From Bacillus sp. P14.5 (GTDB taxonomy: Bacteria; Bacillota; Bacilli; Bacillales; Bacillaceae_B), in NCBI RefSeq assembly GCF_003316765.1, contig NZ_NIJF01000066.1, positions 198,680 to 262,679 of the forward strand: a DNA stretch of 64,000 nt, written 5' to 3'. Both the position numbers and the translations under genes were made by a program. Of this stretch, positions 17,269-26,421 are shown one piece after another (within the stretch, counting starts at the first letter, position 1; every line of letters begins with the position of its first letter). Below the pieces are notes generated by a model that was given only the letters and a program-made list of their open reading frames with translations, was not told the origin of the DNA and made no database searches.

Positions 17269-17574
17269 TTACTGGTTATCGAGTTCCTGTGCTTCTTTTA
17301 TAGCCTGAGGCAGGAAATGCTTGTACACTTTCCAGCCCATCCAGGCACTTCCCAGTCCGATTATGATGAAAAGGGCAGAAATGATGTAAGTGAAAGTGGT
17401 CTGGAACAGAAACAGCTGATTGATTCCGAAAAAGGCGACAAAAAGTCCCAGAGCGATACTGGATTTACCTGAAAGCCATTTTTTCTCGATGAATCGTCTG
17501 CTTCTCACGGACTTCACTTTATAATAGAAATAAAAAGAAAATGAAAGAATGATTAAAAATACAAAAACGGGCAT
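17269..17574 (-). CDS. ytpI: YtpI-like membrane protein
   Basis: A 101-residue protein with three hydrophobic helices at about residues 2-18 (VFVFLIILSFSFYFYY), 38-56 and 61-82 (YIISALFIIIGLGSAWMGW), linked by basic loops. It matches the YtpI family, found next to ytoI and nrnA (ytqI) in Bacillus. Its function is not known. An AGGAGG-like site (TTTGGAGGATATAAGAT on the minus strand) precedes the ATG at 17574. It is transcribed divergently from nrnA, sharing an interval of 112 bp. Confidence 0.85.
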   Translation of the reverse strand: MPVFVFLIILSFSFYFYYKVKSVRSRRFIEKKWLSGKSSIALGLFVAFFGINQLFLFQTTFTYIISALFIIIGLGSAWMGWKVYKHFLPQAIKEAQELDNQ

Positions 17575-17686
17575 ATCTTATATCCTCCAAAATATCGTTG
17601 GTTGAATTTTTGAATCTCCGTTTACTATTCTAACGGTATTTCTGCTGGATTCCAAATGAACTTTTTATGTCTAAAAGGAGTTTACC

Positions 17687-18625
17687 ATGAAAGATCAAAT
17701 TATCGAGATGATTAAAGAATATCAAACCATCATCGTGCACCGCCATGTCAGGCCGGATCCGGATGCATACGGGTCTCAGGGAGGGCTGGTGGAAATCCTG
17801 AGAGCCTCCTTCCCGGATAAGAATATTTATGCTGTTGGAAAAGAAGAACCGACACTGCATTACCTTAGAAGGCTGGACATAATTGAGGATAGTGTTTTTA
17901 AAGATGCTTTGATCATTGTCTGTGATACAGCCAACTCAGCGAGGATCTGTGATGACCGTTACAAGCTGGGTGATAAGCTCATCAAGATCGATCATCATCC
18001 TAACGAAGATCCTTATGGTGATTTATTATGGGTGGATACAGAGGCAAGCTCGGTCAGCGAAATGATCTATATGTTCTATCAGCATGGAAAAGATAAAGGA
18101 CTCCAAATGACTGATGAAGCGGCCCGGCTGCTCTATGGGGGAATCGTCGGGGATACCGGAAGATTTCTATATCCAAGCACGACTCAGCGCACATTTGATG
18201 TAGCGGGAGAGCTCATCCGTTATGATTTCGACCGCAATGAGCTCTATAATAAAATGTATGAAGCTGATCCACAGGTGATTAAATTAGAAGGATATGTTCT
18301 CCAAAATTATGAGATGCTCGAGAATAACGTCGGGTGCATGACGATCACAAAGGAAATCCTTCAGCAATTCAAACTAGTTCCAGCTGAAGCGTCCCTTCTT
18401 GTAAGCTCACTCGGGAATGTAAGAGGAATCAAGGCCTGGGTCTTCTTTATAGAAGAGGCAGACCAGATCCGGGTTCGCTTCAGGTCAAAAGGTCCGGTGA
18501 TCAATACTGTCGCCAAAAAGTATAATGGAGGCGGACATCCCCTGGCAGCAGGAGCTTCCATTTATGACTGGGCACAAAAGGATGAAGTTCTGGAAGACTT
18601 GATGCAGGTTTGTGCAGAGAATTGA
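17687..18625 (+). CDS. nrnA: Bifunctional oligoribonuclease/pAp phosphatase NrnA
   Basis: A 312-residue DHH-DHHA1 phosphoesterase. It degrades short RNA oligomers left by mRNA turnover and removes 3'-phosphate from pAp, a by-product of sulfate assimilation. DHH motifs are visible: VHRHVRPDPDAYGSQ (Asp24 and Asp26), IVCDTANSARI, and KIDHHPNEDPYGD. The C-terminal DHHA1 substrate loop is YNGGGHPLAAGASI. Activity needs Mn2+ in the family. An AAAAGGAG ribosome site lies before ATG 17687. No clear terminator follows before the repeat array at 18987. Confidence 0.96.
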   Translation: MKDQIIEMIKEYQTIIVHRHVRPDPDAYGSQGGLVEILRASFPDKNIYAVGKEEPTLHYLRRLDIIEDSVFKDALIIVCDTANSARICDDRYKLGDKLIKIDHHPNEDPYGDLLWVDTEASSVSEMIYMFYQHGKDKGLQMTDEAARLLYGGIVGDTGRFLYPSTTQRTFDVAGELIRYDFDRNELYNKMYEADPQVIKLEGYVLQNYEMLENNVGCMTITKEILQQFKLVPAEASLLVSSLGNVRGIKAWVFFIEEADQIRVRFRSKGPVINTVAKKYNGGGHPLAAGASIYDWAQKDEVLEDLMQVCAEN

Positions 18626-18986
18626 TAAATGAAAATCAGAAGAGGGGATTCGCCTGGCGATGACCCTCTGTTTTATTTAGCCGGGGTTTCTGGACATCTA
18701 AACTATATATTCGGGAGAGATATAGTAAAAGAGTTTATGCAGACCTGTGAAGTGATAAATGAAGAGAATGAATACTTCAAGAAGGCTTCTGGAGAATTGC
18801 GACTGCACAAAAAAAGAGAAGCAGCCAGCTTTTCTAAAGTCTGTATTCTAAAAGATTGCTGTTTTTTTGCTATTTTCCCCTCCTCCGCATTTTATATAGT
18901 AGGAATGCCGCTTGGAAGCTGTTGAGTTTCCTTCTGCCCAGCCTGTATAAAAAGTGGAAGCCTAGGTAAATCCCCTGTCAGGCAGA

Positions 18987-19402
18987 TAAACACCCTATTA
19001 TAATCCGGAAAACGTCTTATAGTATAGTGATTAGCGAGTAAACACCCTAGTATAATCAGAAAAACGTCTTATAGTATGGTGATTAGCGAGTAAACACCCT
19101 AGTATAATCAGAAAAACGTCTTATAGTATGGTGATTAGCGAGTAAACACCCTAGTATAATCAGAAAAACGTCTTATAGTATGGTGATTAGCGAGTAAACA
19201 CCCTATTATAATCAGGAAAACGTCTTATAGTATAGTGATTAGCGAGTAAACACCCTAGTATAATCAGAAAAACGTCTTATAGTATAGTGAATAGCCCGAA
19301 AACACCCCATTTTAATCAGGAAAACGTCTTATAGTATGATGAATAGCGGATAAACGCCCTATTCATACAAAACAATATTAAACAGCATCCCAAAAAGCTT
19401 AT
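18987..19402. repeat. Tandem array of eight 52-bp units
   Basis: The anchor TAAACACCCT (or a close variant) starts at 18987, 19039, 19091, 19143, 19195, 19247, 19299 and 19351, exactly 52 bp apart each time. The unit reads from GATTAGCGAG through AGTATAATCAG and AACGTCTTATAG. Units 3-5 are almost identical and the outer ones have drifted. Inside the unit TAATCA and TGATTA are inverted around 21 bp. There are no unique spacers, so it is not CRISPR. The 18626-19476 interval has no gene that I accept. Confidence 0.88.
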
Positions 19403-19476
19403 AAGGTTGCCACGCAAAGCGTTTATTAACTTCAATAGAAAAAAGACCCGCCACCAAGCGGGTCTTAACTGCTTTA

Positions 19477-19983
19477 CTACCCGTCATACTCCAGTTCCAG
19501 GAAAATCTGGATAACGGTATAAAAATAGATTTCCTTTATTTTTACTTTGTACCTCTTATCATTGATCCGCAGAGTTTTGTTTTCGATTGTTTTTTTGACG
19601 AGGTCCTTGTTTTTGTAAACAGAATCCAGGTCTTTTGCAAGCAGGGGGCTGAGATCTGATTTGATTTCCTCTTCTGCTTCAAAAATGCTGAGTGAATCAT
19701 TGATTTTGAATTCTTTTGCGTTGACAATTTCCAGTTTGATGTCCTGGATGGTCAGCAGTTTGCTGTTTTCTTTATTCAGTTCTTTGAAGTCCTCCTGCCA
19801 ATGGGAGATGTCCACTTCTAAATCCTCTATTGTTTTTTGCTGCGTTTCTATAAGGAACGTCTGCTCCTCCTGCAGGACACCGAACATGAACAAGAAAATG
19901 CTCCAGCTGATGACCCCGCCGATCAGAGCGCCTGCAAAGAATCTCTGCCAAGAAGGCTGCCTGTAATACGGAGGAATTCTCAT
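19477..19983 (-). CDS. ytrI: Sporulation membrane protein YtrI
   Basis: About 168 residues. One membrane helix at about residues 14-38 (FFAGALIGGVISWSIFLFMFGVL) is followed by a long coiled-coil-like stretch (ETQQKTIEDLEVDISHWQEDFKELNKEN) and a folded C-terminal domain ending FLELEYDG. In B. subtilis YtrI is a sigma-E-dependent sporulation protein in the mother cell. The start ATG at 19983 overlaps the ytrH stop codon (ATGA), so translation is coupled. A terminator-like GC stem (GACCCGCCACCAAGCGGGTC, 19445-19464) follows the gene on this strand. Confidence 0.9.
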   Translation of the reverse strand: MRIPPYYRQPSWQRFFAGALIGGVISWSIFLFMFGVLQEEQTFLIETQQKTIEDLEVDISHWQEDFKELNKENSKLLTIQDIKLEIVNAKEFKINDSLSIFEAEEEIKSDLSPLLAKDLDSVYKNKDLVKKTIENKTLRINDKRYKVKIKEIYFYTVIQIFLELEYDG

Positions 19984-20315
19984 GAGGAAATATGCTCCTG
20001 TGTAAGCCAAAAAATGAATAGTGCTGCTGTCTGGGCCCCTCCCATTGCAGAAAGGATCAAAAGGAACTGTTTAAAAACCTCTTTGGTTTCACCGTTCAGG
20101 AATCCTTTTTCAAAACTGTACAGAGTATCAAAGGTTCCGCCGATGGCCGCGATGATGGCCCATATCCTCAGTATTCTGGACAGCCGTGAAATTTCCGTAA
20201 GGAGCGGCTGGCCTGTCATGAATGCCGCAAGTCCTCCCAGCAGGCATCCCCCAAGAAGAACCCCCAATGCAATGAAATAACTTTTGAAAAGCTCCGGGAA
20301 GAAAGCTTCAGCCAT
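19980..20315 (-). CDS. ytrH: Sporulation membrane protein YtrH
   Basis: A 111-residue protein with three hydrophobic helices, at about residues 13-35 (YFIALGVLLGGCLLGGLAAFM), 48-66 (RILRIWAIIAAIGGTFDTLY) and 86-106 (LLILSAMGGAQTAALFIFWL). It is the partner of YtrI; both are mother-cell sporulation genes in B. subtilis. ATG 20315 is preferred over TTG 20324 because the GGAG site (20325-20328) would touch the TTG. The stop overlaps ytrI by 4 bp. A sigma-E-like promoter is visible upstream at 20382-20410. Confidence 0.9.
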   Translation of the reverse strand: MAEAFFPELFKSYFIALGVLLGGCLLGGLAAFMTGQPLLTEISRLSRILRIWAIIAAIGGTFDTLYSFEKGFLNGETKEVFKQFLLILSAMGGAQTAALFIFWLTQEHISS

Positions 20316-20381
20316 TCTTATCAACTCCGAAAATAGTAATTTTTTTCATCAGGCGAGAATCGTATAAAAGTCCTCCCTCTA

Positions 20382-20410
20382 TATATATGGGACGGGCCGC
20401 TGACATATGA
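20382..20410 (-). promoter_or_regulatory. Sigma-E-like promoter of ytrH-ytrI
   Basis: On the minus strand TCATATG (20410-20404), a 14-bp spacer, then CATATATA (20389-20382). The sigma-E consensus is about KMATATT-N14-CATACANT. The first block matches 6 of 7, and the second keeps CATA and the exact spacing. Known sigma-E control of ytrHI supports the reading. Confidence 0.5.
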
Positions 20411-20499
20411 AGAATAAGAGACATGAAAAAAGCGAACATATTTTCTTTTTCCTTATAGTTTCTTATAATGAAAGGAGGAGTATGTGAAAAGGAGTGTGA

Positions 20500-23400
20500 G
20501 TGCTCATGTCGTTTGTCCACTTGCAGGTGTCAAGCGCGTTCAGTTTATTGTCGAGCACAGCATCGGTCAAATCGCTTGTACAAAAAGCTGTACAGCAGCA
20601 GTATCGTGCTATCGCCATCACAGATCGAAACGTGATGTATGGGGTCATTCCGTTTTATCAGGAGTGCCGGAAGAACTGCATAAAGCCGATCATTGGGATG
20701 ACTGTAGATGTGATGAGTGAAAGTGAGGATAGAAGCTTTCCGCTTGTGCTGCTTGCTAAAAATAATGCGGGATATGGAAACCTCTTAAAGATTTCCAGCG
20801 TGATTGGAACGAAATCCCCTGAAGGAATTCCCTACAAATGGCTGAAAGGGTACGGTAATGGCCTGATTGGGATCACCCCTGGAATCAAAGGAGAAATAGA
20901 ACAGGGATTGCTTGCGGGATCTCATGAAAATGCAGAGGCCGCCTGCGTCAGGATGCAGAAAGTGTTTGGAAAGGATTCTTTTTATTTTTCGCTTCAAAAT
21001 CATGGACTTCAAGATGAACGGATAATAGAGGAAGGCTTTCAGAAATTAAGTCAAAAGCACGGAGTCAAACAGATTGTGACCAATGATGTCCAGTTTGTTG
21101 AAAAAGAGGATGCGTTCGCTCAGGAATGCCTGCTGGCAATCAGGGACGGAGTCAAATTAGCGGATGATGAGCGTGAAACTCTTCCAAATGATCAGTACTA
21201 TTTCAAGAGCAAGGATGAAATGCTTGAGTTGTTTGGCAGGCATGTGGATGCCTTGGAAAATACAATGAATGCAGCGAATGAATGCAATGTGGAGATCGCT
21301 TTCAATCAAAATCTGCTGCCCAAGTATCCTTTGCCGCCTGGTGAATCAGCTGACCAATACTTAGAGAAAGTGTGTTTGCAGGGGCTTAAGGAGCGGGGGC
21401 TCGAGAACACTGGTATATATATGGATAGACTGAAATATGAGTTATCAGTCATCCTCAAAATGAATTTCAGTGATTATTTCCTGATTGTATGGGACTTCAT
21501 GAAGTTTGCCCGCGAGCAACATATTTTAACAGGACCGGGGAGGGGATCTGCAGCGGGTTCCCTCGTTGCCTATATCCTCAAGATCACCGATGTAGATCCG
21601 ATTGTTCATGGCTTGTTGTTTGAAAGGTTCCTTAACCCGGAAAGAATCTCAATGCCTGATATCGATATTGATTTTCCCGATTATAGGCGGGAAGAAGTCA
21701 TTGAATATGTGCATCAAAAATACGGAGATCTGCATGTTGCCCAGATCATCACTTTCGGGACCCTTGCGGCAAAAGCGGCCCTGAGAGATACAGCAAGGGT
21801 GTTCGGCTTTAATTCCAAGGAACTGGAGCAGCTGTCTAAGTTTGTTCCCTCCCGGCATGGCTTGTCCTTAAAGTCTGCGTACGATGAGTCGGCGGAGTTT
21901 AGAGACTTCATCAATGAGTCACAGCACAAGCAGAGGCTTTTCCAGACAGCCCTTAAGCTGGAGGGGCTTCCACGCCATGCTTCTACCCATGCGGCAGGGG
22001 TCATCATCAGTGAAAGGCCGCTTGTAGATTTGATTCCCATCCAGGCGGGTCAAGGAGACGTCCATCTGACTCAATATCCAATGGAGGTATTGGAAGAAAT
22101 CGGGCTTTTAAAAATGGATTTTCTCGGCCTGAGGAACTTAACGATTCTGGACAGGATCGTTTCATCCATACGAAAGGGTACGGGAAAGAAATTCTCGCTG
22201 GATGCTCTTCCGCAGAATGATGAAAAAACATTCCAGCTTCTGAGCCAAGGAAGAACGGATGGGGTATTTCAGCTGGAATCGGATGGCATGAAAAATGTAT
22301 TGGTGAAGTTGAGACCCACTTCTTTCGAGGATATCGTGGCGGTCAATGCTTTGTTCAGGCCAGGCCCAATGGAAAACATTCCATTGTTCATATCCAGGAA
22401 ACATGGAGAGGAAAGCATAGACTATCCCCATTCCGATCTAAAGGAAATCCTCGGAATCACATACGGAGTCATCGTCTATCAGGAGCAAATTATGCAAATT
22501 GCTTCCAAAATGGCCGGTTTCTCTTTAGGGGAAGCCGATTTGCTGCGCAGGGCGGTCAGCAAGAAGAAACGGGATGTCCTGGACAGTGAACGAAAGCATT
22601 TCATCGACGGGGCATTAAAGAAAGGATATACGTTTGAAACGGCAGAGAAAATATATGATTTGATTGTAAGGTTCGCCAACTACGGCTTTAACCGTTCACA
22701 CGCGGTTGCCTACAGTATGATCGCCTACCAGCTTGCCTACTTGAAAGCGAACTACCCTTCGTACTTTCTTGCCGCTCTGCTCACATCGGTGATCGGGAAT
22801 GATGCCAAGGTTGCACAATATATCCGTGAGGCGAAACAGAATGATATTGATATCCTTCCGCCTTCAATCAATCTCAGTCAATTTCCTTTCAAAGTCGAAA
22901 AAAGGGGCATTCGCTACAGTCTGGGAGCGATCAGGGGTGTAGGGGCGGCAGCGCTGAAGGAAATCTATAAAGAGCGGCAGGGAAAGCCTTTTGCTGATTT
23001 GTTTGATCTCTGCTTAAGGGTATCTGTGAAAGCTGTCAATCGAAAGACGCTTGAAGCTCTTGTATTTTCTGGAGCACTGGATGACTTTGGTGAAGACCGG
23101 GCTACTCTGCTGGCAAGTCTAGATGTAGCTATTGAGCATTCTGAATTGGTCCGCCCGCGTGATCAGGAATATGACTTGTTCGAGGAGGAGGAGGCTTTTT
23201 TCCTGAAGCCCAAGTACACAGTAGTCGAGGATATGCCTCTTGAGAAGAAGCTGGAATACGAAAAACAGGTGCTCGGATTGTACTTGTCAGACCACCCAGT
23301 TTCACCCTTTGAAAAGTTATTCAAAGACATCTCTGCCATTGACCTTTTCGACCTTGAAGCGGGAAACAAAAATATCAGGGCAGGAGTCTATATCACTTCA

Positions 23401-23859
23401 TTGAAGACGATCCGGACCAAAAAAGGCGAGGTAATGGCGTTCATTACCGCAAGTGATTCCAGCGGTGAAATGGAAGGCGTTGTTTTCCCCAATGCGTATA
23501 AGCAGTATTCTGCTTTGATTAAAGAAGGAAATATCCTCATGCTCGAGGGCTCTGTTGAAGAGCGGAATGATAAGATCCAGCTGCTGGTCAATAAAGCCTT
23601 CTCTATAGAAGAGGTAAAGTCACTATCCGATGAAATCAACAGGAGACTCTATCTGAAGGTGGATCATTCTGCTGGGGAAGCCATAGAAGCAGTGAAGAGA
23701 ATTTTGAAGAAGTATAAGGGCAAGGTACCTGTCATCATCCATTTCGATGGAGAAAACAGAACGGTTCAGCTTCCGAATAACCAGTGGGTGAATCCATCGG
23801 CCGAATGCTTGCGTGAATTAAAGGAAGCTCTGGGAGAGAAAAATACAGTCCTGAAGTGA
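20500..23859 (+). CDS. dnaE: DNA polymerase III alpha subunit DnaE
   Basis: A 1119-residue C-family polymerase. In Bacillus, DnaE extends the RNA primer before handing over to PolC. The N-terminal PHP domain (residues 1 to about 210) begins FVHLQVSSAFSLL. The polymerase core carries GPGRGSAAGSLVAYIL and the catalytic aspartates in PDIDIDFPD (about 386-394), then HASTHAAGVIIS, MDFLGLRNLTILD and NYGFNRSHAVAYS. An HhH region and a C-terminal OB fold (about 960-1050) complete it. GTG 20500 is 6 nt from the AAAAGGAG site. ATG 20506 gives the usual start MSFVHLQV and is a good alternative. Divergent from ytrHI. Confidence 0.97.
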   Translation: MLMSFVHLQVSSAFSLLSSTASVKSLVQKAVQQQYRAIAITDRNVMYGVIPFYQECRKNCIKPIIGMTVDVMSESEDRSFPLVLLAKNNAGYGNLLKISSVIGTKSPEGIPYKWLKGYGNGLIGITPGIKGEIEQGLLAGSHENAEAACVRMQKVFGKDSFYFSLQNHGLQDERIIEEGFQKLSQKHGVKQIVTNDVQFVEKEDAFAQECLLAIRDGVKLADDERETLPNDQYYFKSKDEMLELFGRHVDALENTMNAANECNVEIAFNQNLLPKYPLPPGESADQYLEKVCLQGLKERGLENTGIYMDRLKYELSVILKMNFSDYFLIVWDFMKFAREQHILTGPGRGSAAGSLVAYILKITDVDPIVHGLLFERFLNPERISMPDIDIDFPDYRREEVIEYVHQKYGDLHVAQIITFGTLAAKAALRDTARVFGFNSKELEQLSKFVPSRHGLSLKSAYDESAEFRDFINESQHKQRLFQTALKLEGLPRHASTHAAGVIISERPLVDLIPIQAGQGDVHLTQYPMEVLEEIGLLKMDFLGLRNLTILDRIVSSIRKGTGKKFSLDALPQNDEKTFQLLSQGRTDGVFQLESDGMKNVLVKLRPTSFEDIVAVNALFRPGPMENIPLFISRKHGEESIDYPHSDLKEILGITYGVIVYQEQIMQIASKMAGFSLGEADLLRRAVSKKKRDVLDSERKHFIDGALKKGYTFETAEKIYDLIVRFANYGFNRSHAVAYSMIAYQLAYLKANYPSYFLAALLTSVIGNDAKVAQYIREAKQNDIDILPPSINLSQFPFKVEKRGIRYSLGAIRGVGAAALKEIYKERQGKPFADLFDLCLRVSVKAVNRKTLEALVFSGALDDFGEDRATLLASLDVAIEHSELVRPRDQEYDLFEEEEAFFLKPKYTVVEDMPLEKKLEYEKQVLGLYLSDHPVSPFEKLFKDISAIDLFDLEAGNKNIRAGVYITSLKTIRTKKGEVMAFITASDSSGEMEGVVFPNAYKQYSALIKEGNILMLEGSVEERNDKIQLLVNKAFSIEEVKSLSDEINRRLYLKVDHSAGEAIEAVKRILKKYKGKVPVIIHFDGENRTVQLPNNQWVNPSAECLRELKEALGEKNTVLK

Positions 23860-23977
23860 CTCTGCTTCCTTATTTGCGGGGAATTTTGTTCGGAGAGCAA
23901 CACCCCTGGCGCACAGCTTAAACACAGCATGGCAGGAATAGAAGATTATATGATGAAGCTTCAGGGCTTAGTTGAAA

Positions 23978-24012
23978 TACAAAACACCGCCATGTATTGG
24001 TGGTGTTTTGCT
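23978..24012 (+). terminator. Terminator after dnaE
   Basis: AAAACACCGCCA and GGTGGTGTTTT form a stem about 120 bp after the dnaE stop, ending in TTTTG. The rest of 23860-24290 is AT-rich and includes the ytsJ promoter region; I see no gene there. Confidence 0.7.
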
Positions 24013-24290
24013 GGTTTACCCGTCTTATTTCTTTTAAAGGGAATGGGTACAAATAGCAAAAAATCGTTTCCTGCAAGACCATCGGAACCCCGCACCTGTA
24101 GTTGATATCAACTTTTATGTTTACGATAACAAAATTTGATTTGAAGAAGTAATTTAATAGTATTTCCTTTACTTCATTAAGCATTTATTATATTGTTTAA
24201 AGGGAAATAGGTGGTCTGACCACCCTAGAATAAAATGATTTCATTACAATACATTACCTATAAAAGCAGATACTTAAGGAGTGAACAAGC

Positions 24291-25529
24291 TTGTCATTAC
24301 GTGAAGAAGCGTTGCACATGCACAGAATTAACCAAGGGAAACTGGAAACGACAGCAAAAGTAGAGGTCAAAAATGCAAAAGATTTAAGCTTGGCTTACTC
24401 CCCGGGTGTAGCGGAACCTTGTAAAGTGATTTACGACAAACCTGAAACGGTTTATGAATATACAATGAAAGGCAACATGGTAGCGGTTGTATCCGATGGT
24501 ACTGCTGTCCTTGGACTAGGGAATATCGGTCCATCTGCGGCACTTCCTGTGATGGAGGGAAAAGCTGTTCTGTTCAAGAGTTTTGCAGGAGTGGATGCTT
24601 TCCCAATCTGTCTTGATACCAATGATGTGGACAAGATTGTCGAAACCGTTAAATTGATGGAGCCGACATTCGGCGGTGTGAATTTGGAGGATATAGCCGC
24701 ACCGAATTGCTTTGTGATAGAAGAACGATTAAAAAAAGAAACCAATATTCCAATTTTCCACGACGACCAGCATGGAACGGCTATCGTAACAGCTGCGGGT
24801 CTTGTGAATGCTTTGAAAATTGTTGGCAAAAAAATGTCTGAGATCAAGGTAGTTGCCAATGGAGCGGGCGCAGCCGGAATTGCTATCATAAAGCTTCTTC
24901 ATAACTACGGTGTCCGCGATATCGTCATGTGCGATACAAGGGGAGCCATTTATGAAGGTCGTCCTAATGGCATGAATGATATTAAGGATGAAGTAGCCAA
25001 GTTTACGAACCGCAATCGTATCGAAGGCAGCTTGGAGGATGTTATCAAGGATGCAGACGTATTCATTGGCGTTTCGGTAGCCGGAGCCCTTAACGAAGAC
25101 ATGGTGCGTTCCATGAATGATGATCCAGTTATTTTCGCCATGGCCAATCCCGTACCGGAAATCATGCCTGAGGATGCAAAATCTGCGGGAGCAAAGGTAG
25201 TGGGGACGGGCAGATCCGATTTTCCTAACCAGGTAAATAATGTCCTTGCTTTCCCGGGGATTTTCAGGGGTGCGCTGGATGTACGCGCCACTCACATCAA
25301 TGAGAAAATGAAACAGGCTGCAGTGGAAGCCATTGCAGGGCTTGTAGCCGAAAAAGATCTGAATGAGGACTATGTCATCCCTGCCCCATTTGATGCCCGT
25401 GTCGCACCAGCCGTAGCGGCAGCCGTGGCCCAGGCTGCGATGGAAACAGGTGTCGCAAGGCAAAAAGTCGACCCTGAAGAAGTACGCAGAAAAACTGAAC
25501 AACTGGCAGTCATCGGAAAGGGTGAATGA
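24291..25529 (+). CDS. ytsJ: NADP-dependent malic enzyme YtsJ
   Basis: A 412-residue enzyme that decarboxylates malate to pyruvate and makes NADPH; YtsJ is the main malic enzyme of B. subtilis during growth on malate. The short, bacterial type is clear: LSLAYSPGVAEPCKVIYD with the catalytic tyrosine, AVLFKSFAGVDAFPI with the lysine, PIFHDDQHGTAIV, the Rossmann segment VVANGAGAAGIAIIKLL, and NQVNNVLAFPGIFRGALD. The start is TTG 24291, with AAGGAG (24276-24281) 9 nt upstream. The stop overlaps the following regulator gene by 4 bp, so the two are translationally coupled. Confidence 0.96.
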   Translation: MSLREEALHMHRINQGKLETTAKVEVKNAKDLSLAYSPGVAEPCKVIYDKPETVYEYTMKGNMVAVVSDGTAVLGLGNIGPSAALPVMEGKAVLFKSFAGVDAFPICLDTNDVDKIVETVKLMEPTFGGVNLEDIAAPNCFVIEERLKKETNIPIFHDDQHGTAIVTAAGLVNALKIVGKKMSEIKVVANGAGAAGIAIIKLLHNYGVRDIVMCDTRGAIYEGRPNGMNDIKDEVAKFTNRNRIEGSLEDVIKDADVFIGVSVAGALNEDMVRSMNDDPVIFAMANPVPEIMPEDAKSAGAKVVGTGRSDFPNQVNNVLAFPGIFRGALDVRATHINEKMKQAAVEAIAGLVAEKDLNEDYVIPAPFDARVAPAVAAAVAQAAMETGVARQKVDPEEVRRKTEQLAVIGKGE

Positions 25530-26167
25530 TCCAAGGGATGGATTCACCAAAACCAAACTCAAAGGTATTCATTGAAATTGTCAATAGAATCAGGGAGATG
25601 ATTTCCGTTGACGGCTTACAGCCGGGAGATAAGATCCCTTCCGAAAGAGAGTTGTCAGAACGCCTGAAAGCAGGGCGTTCTTCTATTCGAGAAGCTTTAA
25701 GGGCCCTGGAGCTGCTTGGTCTGATTGAAACCAGGCGGGGTGAAGGGACTTTTTTGAAAGACTTCCGCAATCATCATTTAGTGGAGCTGCTCGGGACTTT
25801 TATCCTGAAGGACGGCCAGGCAAAAGGGGATGTCCTGCTGACTAAAGAGTGGCTTGAAAAAGAGAGCCTTAGAACCATTTTGGATTCTGGCATAAGCCTG
25901 GAAGGTCTGCAAAATTCCCTGGCATCCCGTGAGCATCAAACTGTAGACAGTTTTCTCAGGGAGGTCATCCTTCAATCAGGAAATCTTTTGGCGGGAAAGA
26001 TCTGGTATATACTCTCCCAATATGGAGCGATGGTAGAGAGCGCGGTACCGATGGATGATGAGAAACAGAAAGTATGTGAGGGACTAATAGATTCCCTTCG
26101 TGCAAAGCGGGAAAATGAGATGTGGGAGTATTACCACACTCTGAAAACCACGAACCGAAGGCAATAA
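25526..26167 (+). CDS. GntR/FadR-family transcriptional regulator
   Basis: A 213-residue regulator. The N-terminal winged helix (about residues 12-75) contains PGDKIPSERELSERLKAGRSSIREALRALELLGLIETRRGEGTF in family order. The C-terminal part is helical but short and lacks obvious FCD metal ligands. The ATG overlaps the ytsJ stop (ATGA) and accDA follows 254 bp later, so control of malate or fatty-acid metabolism genes is a reasonable guess, not a demonstrated fact. The effector is unknown. Confidence 0.85.
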   Translation: MIQGMDSPKPNSKVFIEIVNRIREMISVDGLQPGDKIPSERELSERLKAGRSSIREALRALELLGLIETRRGEGTFLKDFRNHHLVELLGTFILKDGQAKGDVLLTKEWLEKESLRTILDSGISLEGLQNSLASREHQTVDSFLREVILQSGNLLAGKIWYILSQYGAMVESAVPMDDEKQKVCEGLIDSLRAKRENEMWEYYHTLKTTNRRQ

Positions 26168-26390
26168 TATATAAACAAGTTAGATTTACAAGGCAGAAAA
26201 TTGTCGAGAAAATGCCGACATGTTCCTACATCTTTTTTGGCTGGATTGATGTAGAGTGTATGAAAGCAAGTCCGATTTAACACAGGCAGGCAAGGCGTTT
26301 GAAGGGCAGTTGACCAACTGCCGTCAAAATCAGCCGCATACGACCCTATTGCCTGAAGCATAAGAGATTATACGCCCTTTAGGGCAGGAC

Positions 26391-26404
26391 TCATACTAGT
26401 ATGA
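26391..26404. promoter_or_regulatory. Perfect 14-bp palindrome just upstream of accD
   Basis: TCATACTAGTATGA lies 3 bp before the AAGGAGG ribosome site of accD (26407-26413). It could be an operator or an mRNA stem near the ribosome site. It does not fit the FapR consensus well. The rest of 26168-26390 shows no gene. Confidence 0.4.
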
Positions 26405-26421
26405 ATAAGGAGGTTTCCCTT

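Noticed and set aside
18629..18925. Open frame of 98 codons after nrnA
   Set aside because: It starts 3 bp after nrnA without a ribosome site, its composition is irregular, and it runs through a hairpin-like region. No recognisable protein pattern.
18987..19402. CRISPR array
   Set aside because: Units of 52 bp are joined head to tail with no unique spacers between conserved repeats, and there are no cas genes in the window. It is a simple tandem repeat. The same holds for 50133-50548.
20308..20520. Minus-strand frame of 70 codons between ytrH and dnaE
   Set aside because: It overlaps the ytrH start region and the dnaE start, and contains the promoter-like elements of ytrH. No good ribosome site for its long form.
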